A DNA stretch of 64,000 nucleotides, from positions 62,001 to 126,000 of the forward strand of contig NZ_JAVBHX010000009.1 of assembly GCF_030732065.1 (NCBI RefSeq), written 5' to 3'. Within the stretch, counting starts at the first letter, position 1. Each line of letters begins with the position of its first letter. Shown piece after piece: positions 54,718 through 64,000 of the stretch. This DNA is from Oceanimonas aquatica (GTDB lineage: Bacteria > Pseudomonadota > Gammaproteobacteria > Enterobacterales > Aeromonadaceae). A program made the translations under genes and the position numbers. The notes below the pieces were generated by a model. The model was not told the DNA's origin. It worked only from the letters and a program-made list of their open reading frames with translations, and searched no databases.

Positions 54718-55797
54718 TCAGTCCGGCAACGGTGTGATTTGCAGGGCCAGCGCCCGGCACAGGGGCTGCAACTCGGGAGCGTCGATCAGGCCGGCAATAA
54801 AGCGATCGGGAATACCCGACAGCCCGCACTGCGCTCCGGCCAGGGCGCCGGTGAGCATGGCCCGGGCCTGATTCTGGCCGCCGCCGTTAATGGCGTGCAG
54901 CACCGCCGACTCAAAGTCATCGGCAAAGCGCGCCGCCAGATAATAGACAGCGGGCAGCACATGATAGCTGGCGCAGGGCATGCCATAGACCAGCGACACC
55001 TTCCAGGCCGGCTCAATGCGCACGCCGGCATCAAGCGCGGCCTGGGCCATACAGGACGGAGTGAGCAGGGCGTCTGGAGAAGCAAAGTTGCCGGCCCGGG
55101 ACGGTTCGGCGCCGGTAACGGGCGGATTCAGTCCTTGGGTGGTGACCGCATGAAAGGGCAGAGCGCCCTCCTCAACCAGTTGCATCAACCGGTTTGAGAT
55201 CTGGCCGTCGAGGGTGTGGCCCTGCACCAGCTGGCCGAGCACGGCGCCATAGGCCACCGTCATCGCCAGCATGCTGTCATCGGTCTGGGTGATGGCGGCA
55301 TTGGTCGCTATCGTCTCCGCCAGCCGGGCGGGCTGGGTGGCGTAACGCACCGCCAGTGCCAGGGTTCGCTCAATGGCCTCGGTGGTGTCGGCGTGGCCGC
55401 CGCAGTCGTCCCAGGGCAGCTGTTGCTCCACCCGTTTGTGCCAGGCGTCCCGTATCGACTGACTGGTGTAGCCGCCTGGGCCGACCCTGGGGCTGCCGTC
55501 GATCAGTGGCAGCAGTTGTGTATCGAGCCGGTGGCAGAAGTCGGTGTGGTCATAGCCGTTGCCGTCCACCAGCGACTGCAGCAGCAGTTTGAGAATAAAA
55601 GCGGGCTGAGCGCCGTCACCGGCCTGCAGGCCCTGGTGATAGCGGCCGGGCAGGGGAGCACGATAGTCACTGATCCAGTGGCCGTGATCCCGGCGCAGGG
55701 CCCCGAGATCGTAATACCAGTGCGGGCCCACGCCCAGTGCCTCACCGATAAAGGCCCCCATCAGGGCGCCGGCGGCCCTGTCCTGCAGTGGTGTCAT
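54718..55797 (-). CDS. ADP-ribosylglycohydrolase family protein
   Basis: 359 residues. The N-terminal GAFIGEALGVGPHWYYD and the acidic metal motifs GYTSQ, HADTTEAIERTLALAV, TDDSMLAMTVAYGAVLG and the C-terminal HAINGGGQNQARAMLTGAL match ADP-ribosyl hydrolases (DraG/ARH type), which remove ADP-ribose from proteins or hydrolyse O-acetyl-ADP-ribose. There is no dinitrogenase or toxin partner nearby. Its target is unknown. Confidence 0.8.
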   Translation of the reverse strand: MTPLQDRAAGALMGAFIGEALGVGPHWYYDLGALRRDHGHWISDYRAPLPGRYHQGLQAGDGAQPAFILKLLLQSLVDGNGYDHTDFCHRLDTQLLPLIDGSPRVGPGGYTSQSIRDAWHKRVEQQLPWDDCGGHADTTEAIERTLALAVRYATQPARLAETIATNAAITQTDDSMLAMTVAYGAVLGQLVQGHTLDGQISNRLMQLVEEGALPFHAVTTQGLNPPVTGAEPSRAGNFASPDALLTPSCMAQAALDAGVRIEPAWKVSLVYGMPCASYHVLPAVYYLAARFADDFESAVLHAINGGGQNQARAMLTGALAGAQCGLSGIPDRFIAGLIDAPELQPLCRALALQITPLPD

Positions 55798-55870
55798 GGC
55801 AATGTCCTTGTGCCGGAATGAATGCTCTCACTATAGCCAGCGCCGCCGGGGTTGCCCCGCCGCAACAATG

Positions 55871-55895
55871 AAAAACGCGGGCCTGAGCCCGCGTT
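55871..55895 (-). terminator. Terminator after tex (minus strand)
   Basis: AACGCGGGC and GCCCGCGTT pair around CTGA; on the minus strand the second arm is followed by TTTTT. Confidence 0.88.
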
Positions 55896-55916
55896 GCTGT
55901 CATGACGGCAAGCGCC

Positions 55917-58241
55917 TTACTTTTGCTTCTGCAATGCCGCTGCCAGAGCCGCACCCATGGCGCCTTGCGGTGCCGGCTGCTCTCGGCGGGCCGGACGCTG
56001 CTGGCGCTGGCCCTTGTTACTGTCGTTGCGGCTGCGCTCATTGCGGCGCGGCGCGCTCTTGCCCTCGGCGTGCTCGGCGGCACTCTGATCCAGGCGCATG
56101 GTCAGGGCAATGCGGTTACGTGGCAGATCCACCTCCAGCACCTTGACCCGGACGATGTCGCCGGCCTTCACCACTTCGCGCGGGTCCTGCACAAAGCGGT
56201 CGGTGAGCGCCGAGATATGCACCAGGCCGTCCTGATGCACGCCGATATCCACAAAGGCGCCGAAGTTGGTGACATTGGTCACCACCCCTTCCAGCACCAT
56301 GTCGGGAATGAGATCGGCGGGCTTTTCCACCCCGTCCATAAAGCGGGCAGTCTTGAACTCGGGGCGGGGATCCCGGCCCGGTTTGTCCAGCTCCTTCAGA
56401 ATGTCCTGCACCGTGGGTAGGCCGAAATGCTCGTCGGTGTAGTCTTTCGGGTTCAGGGTCTTGAGCAGGCCGGCATTGCCCAGCACCTCCTTCACCGGTT
56501 GCTGCAGTCGCTCCAGCATGCGCTTGACCACCGGGTAGGCTTCCGGGTGCACCGCCGAGGCATCCAGCGGGTTTTTGCCACCCTGAATGCGCAAAAAGCC
56601 GGCGCACTGCTCAAAGGCCTTGGGACCAAGGCGCGGCACCTTGAGCAGCTGCTTGCGATCGGCAAACACGCCCTGCTCGTTGCGCCAGGCGACAATGTTC
56701 TGGGCCAGAGTGGGGGTCAGGCCCGACACCCGGGCCAGCAGCGGCGCCGAGGCCATGTTCACGTCCACGCCCACGGCGTTCACGCAGTCTTCCACCACCG
56801 CATCCAGATTACGGGCCAGCTGGGTCTGGGACACATCGTGCTGATACTGGCCCACTCCTATGCTCTTGGGATCGATCTTCACCAGCTCCGCCAGCGGGTC
56901 CTGCAGCCGGCGGGCGATGCTGACGGCGCCACGCAATGACACATCGAGATCCGGAAACTCATGGGCGGCCAGCTCGGAGGCAGAATAGACGGAGGCGCCG
57001 GCCTCGCTCACCACCACCTTCTGCAGCTTGAGCTCCGGGCTTTGTTTCATCAGGGTTTCCACCAGCCGCTCGGTTTCCCGCGAAGCGGTGCCGTTACCGA
57101 TGCTCACCAGGCTGACACTGTGTTTGCGGCACAGCGCTTCCAGGGTGCGTAGGCTCTGCTCCACCTTGTTGTGGGGCTGAAACGGATACACGGTGGCGTG
57201 TTCCAGCAGCTTGCCGGTATTGTCCACCACCACCACCTTGACCCCGGTACGAATGCCCGGATCCAGCCCCATGGTGACGCGGGCGCCGGCGGGGGCGGCC
57301 ATCAGCAGATCCTGAAGGTTAAGGGCAAACACCTTGATGGCCTCTTCCTCGGCCCGCTCCCGGGCCTGGCCCAGCAGCTCGGTTTCCATCTGCAGCGACA
57401 GCTTGACCCGCCAGGTCCAGCTGAATACCCCGGCCAGCCACTTGTCGGCGGGGCGGCCTCGGTCCTGCCAGCCGGCATGGCGGGCGATAATGGTCTCGCA
57501 GGGGTGACGTTCGGCTTCGCTGTCGACCACCAGCCCCAAGGACAGCACGCCCTCGTTGCGGCCACGCAGCATGGCCAGCACCCGGTGCGACGGGGCCTTG
57601 GCAATGGCTTCCTGGTGCTCGAAGTAGTCCTTGAACTTGGCGCCGGCCTGCTCCTGACCTTCGATCACCCGGGCCTGCAGCAGGCCGTGCTGTTGCAGGT
57701 AAGTACGCACCGCTTCCAGCAGATCCGCCTGCTCGGCCAGGCGCTCCATCAGTATGTATTTGGCGCCGTCCAGGGCCGCCTTGGCATCGGTCACGCCGGC
57801 CTCGGCGTTGACGAACTGCTCGGCCAGGGTTTGCGGATCCTGGCTCGGGTCGTCAAACAGGGTGTCGGCCAGGGGAGCCAGGCCGGCTTCAATGGCAATC
57901 TGGCCCTTGGTGCGGCGCTTGGGTTTAAAAGGCAGGTAGAGATCTTCCAGCCGGGTTTTGGTGTCGGCGGCCAGCAGCTCGGCTTTCAGTTCCGGGCTCA
58001 GCTTGCCCTGCTCGTCCACGGATTTGAGGATCACCGCGCGTCTGTCTTCCAGCTCGCGCAGATAGCCCAGCCGGCTGTCGAGGTTGCGCAGCTGAGTGTC
58101 GTCCAGGCCGCCGGTCACTTCCTTGCGATAGCGGGCAATAAAGGGAACCGTGGCGCCTTCGTCGAGCAGGCCCACGGCGGCATTTACCTGCGCCTGGGCC
58201 ACGCCCAGTTCCTGCGCCAGAATATGGTTGATCTTGGTCAT
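55917..58241 (-). CDS. tex: RNA-binding transcription accessory protein Tex
   Basis: 774 residues. Tex_N (residues 1-200) precedes a YqgF-like RNase H fold ([15 protein letters not shown], about 330), a helix-hairpin-helix region ([28 protein letters not shown]) and a C-terminal S1 domain ([17 protein letters not shown], about 660-677), then a basic tail. Tex binds RNA and associates with transcription and decay. It starts 3 bp after greB, so the two are cotranscribed, as in E. coli (yhgF). Confidence 0.95.
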   Translation of the reverse strand: MTKINHILAQELGVAQAQVNAAVGLLDEGATVPFIARYRKEVTGGLDDTQLRNLDSRLGYLRELEDRRAVILKSVDEQGKLSPELKAELLAADTKTRLEDLYLPFKPKRRTKGQIAIEAGLAPLADTLFDDPSQDPQTLAEQFVNAEAGVTDAKAALDGAKYILMERLAEQADLLEAVRTYLQQHGLLQARVIEGQEQAGAKFKDYFEHQEAIAKAPSHRVLAMLRGRNEGVLSLGLVVDSEAERHPCETIIARHAGWQDRGRPADKWLAGVFSWTWRVKLSLQMETELLGQARERAEEEAIKVFALNLQDLLMAAPAGARVTMGLDPGIRTGVKVVVVDNTGKLLEHATVYPFQPHNKVEQSLRTLEALCRKHSVSLVSIGNGTASRETERLVETLMKQSPELKLQKVVVSEAGASVYSASELAAHEFPDLDVSLRGAVSIARRLQDPLAELVKIDPKSIGVGQYQHDVSQTQLARNLDAVVEDCVNAVGVDVNMASAPLLARVSGLTPTLAQNIVAWRNEQGVFADRKQLLKVPRLGPKAFEQCAGFLRIQGGKNPLDASAVHPEAYPVVKRMLERLQQPVKEVLGNAGLLKTLNPKDYTDEHFGLPTVQDILKELDKPGRDPRPEFKTARFMDGVEKPADLIPDMVLEGVVTNVTNFGAFVDIGVHQDGLVHISALTDRFVQDPREVVKAGDIVRVKVLEVDLPRNRIALTMRLDQSAAEHAEGKSAPRRNERSRNDSNKGQRQQRPARREQPAPQGAMGAALAAALQKQK

Positions 58242-58244
58242 AAG

Positions 58245-58727
58245 TCAGTCTTCAAACGGGGTGTAGCGAATGTGGTTGACGTACCATTCCTTAACGCCCG
58301 AGGGCGTGCGGACCTGAACTTCGTCGTCCACCTGCTTGCCGATCAGCGCCCGGGCCATGGGCGAGTCGATGGTGATGTGATTGTTTTTGGTGTCGATTTC
58401 GTCGGGGCCGACAATGCGATAGCGCACGATCTCGCCCTCTTCGTTTTCCAGCTCGACCCAGGCGCCAAAGAACACTCGGCCGTTCTGGCGCGGGTCGTGA
58501 TCGATGATTTTCACCGCTTCCAGCCGCTTCATCAGGTAGCGCACACGGCGGTCGATTTCCCGCAGCCGCTTTTTGCCGTAAATGTATTCGGCGTTCTCAC
58601 TGCGGTCGCCGAGGGCGGCGGCTTCCGACACCGACTGGGTCACGGCGGGGCGCTCCACCTTCCACAGGTGCTTGAGCTCGTCGTCCAGCTTGTGCCAGCC
58701 GGCGCGGGTGATCAGATTGGTTTTCAT
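58245..58727 (-). CDS. greB: Transcription elongation factor GreB
   Basis: 160 residues (E. coli GreB 158). GreB stimulates the cleavage of backtracked transcripts by RNA polymerase. The N-terminal coiled coil includes LGDRSENAEYIYGKKRLREIDRRVRYL, which carries the GreB-type acidic tip (DRSENAEY), and the C-terminal domain has ITIDSPMARALIGK. It is the first gene of the greB-tex operon, divergent from the region before the catalase gene. Confidence 0.95.
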   Translation of the reverse strand: MKTNLITRAGWHKLDDELKHLWKVERPAVTQSVSEAAALGDRSENAEYIYGKKRLREIDRRVRYLMKRLEAVKIIDHDPRQNGRVFFGAWVELENEEGEIVRYRIVGPDEIDTKNNHITIDSPMARALIGKQVDDEVQVRTPSGVKEWYVNHIRYTPFED

Positions 58728-58780
58728 TGAACGGACTCGTGGCTCAACAATGGCGGTTATTGTGCGTCAGCGGTGAGGAA

Positions 58781-58808
58781 GAAGAAAGCCCCGGGCAGAG
58801 CCGGGGCT
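58781..58808 (-). terminator. Terminator after the catalase-like gene (minus strand)
   Basis: AGCCCCGG and CCGGGGCT pair around GCAGAG; the minus-strand reading is followed by a T-rich stretch (TTTCTTCTTCC). It lies between the catalase-like gene and greB. Confidence 0.65.
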
Positions 58809-58839
58809 GGTGGTGTGTGCCGTGAGTCTCGGGCGATGT

Positions 58840-59847
58840 TTATTCCTTCTGGCTGGCTTCCTGGCTGCGCTTGCCAAAGGAAATGGCATAGGCCGGGGAG
58901 CGGGCCTGCAACACGGGGTCGTCCGAGGCTTTCACCCCGTCCGACAGCCGCAGCGGATCAAAGTTGATGGAGCGGCAGGCGGCATCGGCGTCGGTATGCA
59001 CCGCCTGCAGTTGCAGGGTGCCGGCTTCAATCACCTTGTGGGTGCCATTCCAGGGCTGGCTGGGATCGGTGAGCGGGTCGCCGTCGTTGGCCAGGGTGAT
59101 GTTCATGTGCCAGCGAATGTCACTGTCCTTCAGTCCGGTCTCCAGGGCCTGCAGCAGATAGTTGTCATCGAGGGATGCGGCCTGCTCCACACTCAGGTAG
59201 GCAGGCTGATCTTCGGCGGGCACAAAGGACCAGCGCACCGGTGTGGCCTGGCCTTCGGTGTTTTCCAGCATAAAGGTATGAATGCTGTTGTAGGTCAGCC
59301 GGTGATAGCCGGCGGGAATGCGGGACTGACCCGCCAGTGCCTGCCCGAGCCGTCGGGTTTCGGGAAAGGCGTTCTTGAAGGCCTGAACCTTGGCGGGATC
59401 CGGTTTGCCGGTGGCCGGGTCCGGGGTAGTGGCCAGCTGTTTTTGCAGAAAGCCTTCCGGAGTGGCGACGTCAAAGAAGGGAATGTCGAGCATGGCCATC
59501 TGGTGCAGCTGGCCGTCCGGCAGGGTAAAGCGCAGCGCCATGCCGTGCGCGTTGGGGGTGTTGTCGGCAATGTGCAGGTTGCCGCCTGCCTGAGAGAAAC
59601 GACCCACTACGGTAACCGGCTCGCCCTGAAACAGCGGGCTGCGGCTCAGCTCGGCGGCCTCCGGCGTAGCCTTAAACTCGCCGCTAAAGCAGATGCCCTT
59701 GGTGTGATTGCGGCGCTCGCCCGGGTAAACGCCGAACTTGTTTTCCAGTGCCGAAACGATTTGATCGGGTGTGGCCTGCGCGTGCACATCAGCGGCCTGA
59801 CCGGCTCCCAGGGTTGCCAGCGCCAGGCACACTATGGACTTCTTCAT
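58840..59847 (-). CDS. Catalase-family periplasmic heme peroxidase (SrpA-like)
   Basis: 335 residues, about half the usual catalase length. A signal peptide ends near VHA (MKKSIVCLALATLGAGQAADVHA). The small heme-catalase core includes HTKGICFSGEF (distal region), LTYNSIHTFML and the proximal block FDPLRLSDGVKASDDPVLQARSPAYAISF, in which the Tyr of AYAISF is the expected heme ligand. SrpA-type proteins are exported and remove peroxide. Terminator-like sequence follows. Confidence 0.86.
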   Translation of the reverse strand: MKKSIVCLALATLGAGQAADVHAQATPDQIVSALENKFGVYPGERRNHTKGICFSGEFKATPEAAELSRSPLFQGEPVTVVGRFSQAGGNLHIADNTPNAHGMALRFTLPDGQLHQMAMLDIPFFDVATPEGFLQKQLATTPDPATGKPDPAKVQAFKNAFPETRRLGQALAGQSRIPAGYHRLTYNSIHTFMLENTEGQATPVRWSFVPAEDQPAYLSVEQAASLDDNYLLQALETGLKDSDIRWHMNITLANDGDPLTDPSQPWNGTHKVIEAGTLQLQAVHTDADAACRSINFDPLRLSDGVKASDDPVLQARSPAYAISFGKRSQEASQKE

Positions 59848-60011
59848 ACATCTTCCTTGTTTTGATGGTTGGTCGAGGGCTGATGTGACATGCAGGGTGT
59901 AAATTAAATTTCCATAAAATGTTAATATTTTGTTTTTCTTGCCGGTATGGTGACGACGATCTCATTTCGCAGGGCTCTGTTGCGTAGCCATGAGCCCATC
60001 AGTTCTGGCAC

Positions 60012-61211
<1,200 letters not shown>

Positions 61212-61254
61212 GGTGTTTGCTCCGCTTGCTTGCCATGGGTTATGATTATCTTGT

Positions 61255-61269
61255 TGTTATAACATAACA
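61255..61269. promoter_or_regulatory. Candidate Zur box
   Basis: TGTTATAACATAACA differs at one base from the gammaproteobacterial consensus core TGTTATAnTATAACA, and its flanks are T-rich (ttgttgttataac). It lies 43 bp before zigA and 39 bp before the DUF1826 gene, so one site could repress both when zinc is sufficient. Confidence 0.7.
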
Positions 61270-61308
61270 TAATCTCTTTACTCCGTGTATCAGCAAGGAA
61301 CCCTGATC

Positions 61309-61935
61309 ATGAGCATTACCGAAGCCCCCATGTCTCACTTCACCCCCGCCAGTAAGCAGGGCAGTGGGCCCGCCGTTTTCACCCATATCTACCAGCCCGA
61401 CTGCAACTTGGCGGTGTGGCAGCGGCCTCTGCCGGCCGGGGTGGGCGATTATGTGCAGCGGCTGTTGCAAGCGGGCAATCGGGTCAGCGTGCGCGAGCTG
61501 GCGCCGCCCGAGACGGTGGCGGAGATACTGGCCGGTCAGCTGCCGGATCGGCCGGGCCGCCAGGCCCTGGCCGACGACGTGCAGCAACTGGCGGAGATGT
61601 TCGCCTGCCTGTTCGATCTCAAGCGGGTGGGGTTGCGTCTGGCCAGCCTGCAAACCGCCATGTGCCCGCGTTTTCATGTGGACCGGTTGCCCTGCCGGCT
61701 GGTGAGCACCTATTCCGGACCGGGCACCCACTGGCTAACCACGCCGCAGCGGGACCAACTGCTGGCAGAAGGGGGCAAGGAGCCGGAGCAATGGCAGCAA
61801 CTGGCGGTGGGCGACGTGGCGCTGATGAAGGGTGACGGCTGGCAAGGCGAGGAAGGCCGGGGCCTGTGGCATCGCTCACCGCCGGTACCCACCGGCTACC
61901 GCCGTTTGTTTTTATCGCTGGATTTTGGGGAGTGA
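61309..61935 (+). CDS. DUF1826 protein, predicted zinc-starvation gene
   Basis: 208 residues. LTMxxx-type blocks of DUF1826 are present (CNLAVWQRPLPAG, RVGLRLASLQTAMCPRFHVD, VSTYSGPGTHW, GDVALMKGDGW). The MCPRFHVD and TYSGPGTHWL segments contain Cys and His that could bind metal. DUF1826 genes are commonly next to ZigA and Zur boxes. Start at 61309 (MSITEAPMSHF), which follows a CAAGGAA site and the Zur box. Confidence 0.85.
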   Translation: MSITEAPMSHFTPASKQGSGPAVFTHIYQPDCNLAVWQRPLPAGVGDYVQRLLQAGNRVSVRELAPPETVAEILAGQLPDRPGRQALADDVQQLAEMFACLFDLKRVGLRLASLQTAMCPRFHVDRLPCRLVSTYSGPGTHWLTTPQRDQLLAEGGKEPEQWQQLAVGDVALMKGDGWQGEEGRGLWHRSPPVPTGYRRLFLSLDFGE

Positions 61936-62032
61936 AAATAATAATGGCGGAAGCAGGTTATGAATCCTGTACTTCCGCCATTAATTTATTCTGAATTCTG
62001 ACCGTGCAGCCAGGTCAAGAGGTTGGTTTTGC

Positions 62033-62389
62033 TTAGCCTCTATTGCAGCCGGGCTGAGTGGTGTCAATGATTTGATCACCCTCGACTCTGAAACCAATTG
62101 AGCCAACAATAAATGCGTGGTTCAGCTGAGTGACAACTACATCGCTCAGACCAACTGCACACTTGTCAGTTTCAATAGCTTTGTCCATTGCGGTCTTAAC
62201 ATTAGGAATGCCAAGCGGAAAGAGAATTACCGGATAGGTATCTTCACCTTTAACCCGCTTCCCTTTGACAAATTTTGCAGCGTTGATGTTGTAGTTCTTG
62301 GTGCTGCCTACAGTCATGTCTGCAACGCGCATGGAACATGCCGAAAGAGTAAGTGCGGAGAGCGCAGCTACAATTATTGCTTTTTTCAT
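62033..62389 (-). CDS. Hypothetical lipoprotein
   Basis: 118 residues, starting MKKAIIVAALSALTLSAC, a typical lipoprotein signal with lipobox LSAC. The mature part (MTVGSTKNYNINAAKFVKGKRVKG, IPNVKTAMDKAIE, CAVGLSDVVVTQL) is unlike any family I know with certainty; it has features seen in small TRL-like or phage-borne outer-membrane lipoproteins. The region is AT-richer than its neighbours, consistent with acquisition. Confidence 0.7.
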   Translation of the reverse strand: MKKAIIVAALSALTLSACSMRVADMTVGSTKNYNINAAKFVKGKRVKGEDTYPVILFPLGIPNVKTAMDKAIETDKCAVGLSDVVVTQLNHAFIVGSIGFRVEGDQIIDTTQPGCNRG

Positions 62390-62649
62390 TAGTCGCCACC
62401 TGCTATGTAATTGTTGTCGATTTTGAATGCTCATTTCAGCGACAGGTCAGTCGGATATTGTCGCTAGCCCCGAAGGGTAACAGTTTTATGTAAATCATAA
62501 AGATGGAATTCAGTGCGAGGTCATATTTCTTTCTTGCTCGGTAGTATTGGAATAGTTAGTGAGAAGTTTTTGCTCCCGGCTTATGTCTTTACATCCCTAT
62601 TCACCGCCTTACAATGGCTCGCTTTGTGTCGAAAATGGAGACAAAGCCT

Positions 62650-62754
62650 ATGCAGTGTTCTCATTGTAAGGAGCCGGGCGGTATCAGCCTGGCGGCGCGG
62701 CCGCTGTTGTGCGTGGCCACCGGTGAATACAGCGAGAAAGGGTGGTTTACATAA
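62650..62754 (+). CDS. Small CxxC peptide overlapping the next gene
   Basis: A 34-codon reading frame begins MQCSHCKEPGGISLAARP and ends EYSEKGWFT. It contains a CxxC pair plus one more Cys (LLCVATG), a GGAGACA site upstream, and its TAATG stop-start overlap couples it to the 265-residue gene at 62754. It is too short to assign, but coupling and the Cys pattern support it as real. It may be only a leader. Confidence 0.45.
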   Translation: MQCSHCKEPGGISLAARPLLCVATGEYSEKGWFT

Positions 62755-63551
62755 TGACTGCCCAACGCCAACGCCGGCGGGTGGCCGCCGAGACTTATCC
62801 CCTGTTTAAACACCTCAAACATACCTTTGTCCGCGAGGCCAGTCACCTCAAGCGCGGCCACTGGACCCTTAATCACCTGCTGGACTACACCCGGCTGCGT
62901 GACGAATTTTCCGAATACCCCTGGTTGCTGCCCGAATGGCTCGACCGGCTCTCTCTCGATCTCATGGACTGGCACCATCCCGAACATCAGCCGCTGTTTG
63001 AGCACTTTCGCCATCGCGCCCTGAATGAACACGAGGATATTTACGCCCCCCGGCCGCTGTTCTGGGGCGAAACCCAGCCCAAAAAACAGTGGGCCGACGC
63101 GGCCCCGCGCATTCACGACTTCGGCATGGACTATCGCTGCAATGTGGCACTGCTGGACCATAATGCCGAAACACCCCGCATGGTGGGTAACTGGGTGCTG
63201 AGCTTTGCCGTCGAGATCCCCGAAGCGCGCCCGGCCCCGGCGCTGGAAATGACCCTGAACAGCCTGTATCTGCTGCCGGAATGGCAGGGTTATGGCGTCG
63301 GCTCGGTGGTCAACCGGGTGGTGAGCGAGCTGGTGTGCCGGGTGCTGTCGCCGCCCCTGGCCGAGGCGTTGCCCGAACAGCTGCCGGCACCACCGGCCAT
63401 GCAGTTCGATGCCGATTATACCAGCCGCAACGGCCAGCGCATGGGCCGGCAAATCGCCCGCCGGCTGGCGCCCCTGGCCCGTCATCATGGCCTGCTGTAT
63501 TACGACAGCAGCCGTTTCTGCAATCAGGGCAGCGCCCGCAATCTGGTGTAA
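62754..63551 (+). CDS. Possible GNAT-fold protein, unknown
   Basis: 265 residues. I recognise no full-length family. The segment MTLNSLYLLPEWQGYGVGSVVNRVVSELV (residues 162-190) has the Q/RxxGxG acetyl-CoA motif layout of GNAT proteins, so an acetyltransferase-like fold is possible. The first 70 residues are basic and Trp-rich (SEYPWLLPEWLDRL). It is coupled to the 34-codon frame by an overlapping TAATG. Confidence 0.55.
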   Translation: MTAQRQRRRVAAETYPLFKHLKHTFVREASHLKRGHWTLNHLLDYTRLRDEFSEYPWLLPEWLDRLSLDLMDWHHPEHQPLFEHFRHRALNEHEDIYAPRPLFWGETQPKKQWADAAPRIHDFGMDYRCNVALLDHNAETPRMVGNWVLSFAVEIPEARPAPALEMTLNSLYLLPEWQGYGVGSVVNRVVSELVCRVLSPPLAEALPEQLPAPPAMQFDADYTSRNGQRMGRQIARRLAPLARHHGLLYYDSSRFCNQGSARNLV

Positions 63552-63555
63552 CCGC

Positions 63556-63801
63556 TCAGTTGAAGTCGACCTGAACGAAGTGCGGATTGGGCTGCACCGC
63601 CGTCATGCGGGCCAGGCTCGCCAGGGGCAGCAACCGCACTTCGTTGCCGATAAGTAGCGTCAGGCACTCTTCCTTGTCTGTATTACGGGTGGTGTTGAGG
63701 GCCATGCCGCTGACCTGTTCGCCCGAGACCAGGGTCAGGGTGACGGCATAACGGTACAGGCAGGCGATCTCGATATAGTCGTGCTGTTCGCAACTCATCA
63801 T
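63556..63801 (-). CDS. Rho-binding antiterminator-like protein (Rof family)
   Basis: 81 residues resembling E. coli Rof: DYIEIACLYRYAVTLTLVSGEQVSG and CLTLLIGNEVRLLPLASLARM match the OB/Sm-like fold blocks that bind Rho. Rof inhibits Rho-dependent termination. It is a small gene, 4 bp from the stop of the convergent unknown gene. Start at 63801 follows an AGGAGAACCA site. Confidence 0.75.
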   Translation of the reverse strand: MMSCEQHDYIEIACLYRYAVTLTLVSGEQVSGMALNTTRNTDKEECLTLLIGNEVRLLPLASLARMTAVQPNPHFVQVDFN

Positions 63802-63863
63802 TTATGGTTCTCCTGTTTCGAGTCGTCTGCTGTTGGAATTCGTTCCTCATTCCAACCTACGCT

Positions 63864-63905
63864 CCCCAGTCCCCAGTCCCCAGTCCCCAGTCCCCAGTCC
63901 CCAGT
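63864..63905. repeat. Six tandem copies of a 7-bp repeat
   Basis: Six exact copies of CCCCAGT lie between the Rof-like gene's upstream region and the end of the AsnC gene. A seventh, partial copy (CCC) follows. Being outside coding sequence and about 60 bp from the Rof-like start, it could vary by slippage and alter promoter spacing. Confidence 0.9.
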
Positions 63906-63913
63906 CCCTGCTT

Positions 63914-64000
63914 TTAAGCCAGGTGATCCAGCGGCAGGGCGGTGTCGTGCTTGATGCGCCTGAGTACAAAGCTCGAGCGCACCCCGGTGACCCCGCCCAG
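63914..64000 (-). CDS. Lrp/AsnC family regulator, C-terminal end (cut by window edge)
   Basis: 29 codons read to the window edge, giving LGGVTGVRSSFVLRRIKHDTALPL before the stop at 63914. This is the tail of the Lrp/AsnC ligand-binding (RAM) domain; it fits AsnC-type regulators that end with ..SSFALRxVKxTTALPL. The DNA-binding half and the start are outside the window. Confidence 0.7.
   Translation of the reverse strand: MGGVTGVRSSFVLRRIKHDTALPLDHLA

Noticed and set aside
57171-58730. 519-residue frame antisense to tex and greB
   Set aside because: Covers two well-supported genes and has the low-complexity composition of a shadow frame.
58810-59865. 351-residue frame antisense to the catalase-like gene
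   Set aside because: Shadow of the catalase-like gene, which has a signal peptide and heme motifs.
62513-62809. 98-residue frame upstream of the unknown GNAT-like gene
   Set aside because: Starts in AT-rich sequence, lacks a ribosome site and overlaps both the 34-codon frame and the real gene in another frame.
63864-63905. CRISPR-like array
   Set aside because: Units are 7 bp with no spacers; it is a simple tandem repeat.

Overview
The window is a GC-rich gammaproteobacterial chromosome segment. Gene order (rsmD/ftsY-ftsE-ftsX-rpoH, gpmI-envC beside yibN-secB-gpsA, nfuA-comF-bioH, cyoABCDE, yjfIJKL-ygiBC, greB-tex) and the protein sequences point to the Aeromonadales, most likely a marine genus such as Oceanimonas, Oceanisphaera or Zobellella; the genus is an inference. 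I found no rRNA, tRNA, complete insertion sequence, prophage or CRISPR array. Both window edges cut genes: a zinc-ribbon protein on the left and an Lrp/AsnC-type regulator on the right.

Layout. 1-20.9 kb is mainly housekeeping: rRNA methylation, SRP receptor and division ABC complex, heat-shock sigma factor, carbonic anhydrase, GlpX, DASH cryptochrome, fumarase, PanM, ChaC, YkgJ, EnvC, GpmI, rhodanese, SecB, GpsA, NfuA, ComF, BioH, a ferredoxin-reductase-like protein and a YeeN-type regulator. FtsY carries a long tandem Ala/Glu-rich repeat. 20.9-23.8 kb holds a PepSY-flavodoxin-reductase fusion gene followed by a deletion scar that joins a decapitated DUF2271 gene tail-to-tail with the last ~60 codons of a sensor histidine kinase.

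24-34 kb is an accessory ureide/hydantoin block: two pairs of Asp/Glu-racemase-family gene plus NCS1 permease, a secreted metzincin protease, a GntR/FCD regulator, a LysR regulator and a bicupin of the ureidoglycine aminohydrolase type. The second racemase paralogue has neither catalytic cysteine. GTTAAC-centred dyads recur upstream of both the first racemase and the GntR gene.

34-45.6 kb holds YjjG, a LysE exporter, the cytochrome bo3 oxidase operon (cyoA with a TTG start) and a three-gene overlapping operon encoding an archaeal-type AMP/thymidine phosphorylase, a PRPP synthetase and a beta-CASP metallo-beta-lactamase RNase, which looks like an RNA-to-ribose-phosphate salvage unit. 46-53.3 kb has a small secreted protein with a dyad-rich leader, a porin, the yjf/ygi cluster (PspA paralogue, DUF350, DUF1190 and glutathionylspermidine-synthase-like proteins) interrupted by a ~115 bp dispersed repeat, and a BCCT transporter. 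53.4-64 kb holds RsuA, an ADP-ribosylglycohydrolase, Tex/GreB, a periplasmic catalase-like peroxidase, a Zur-box-linked ZigA/DUF1826 pair, several small or unknown genes, a Rof-like Rho antiterminator and a 7-bp tandem repeat.
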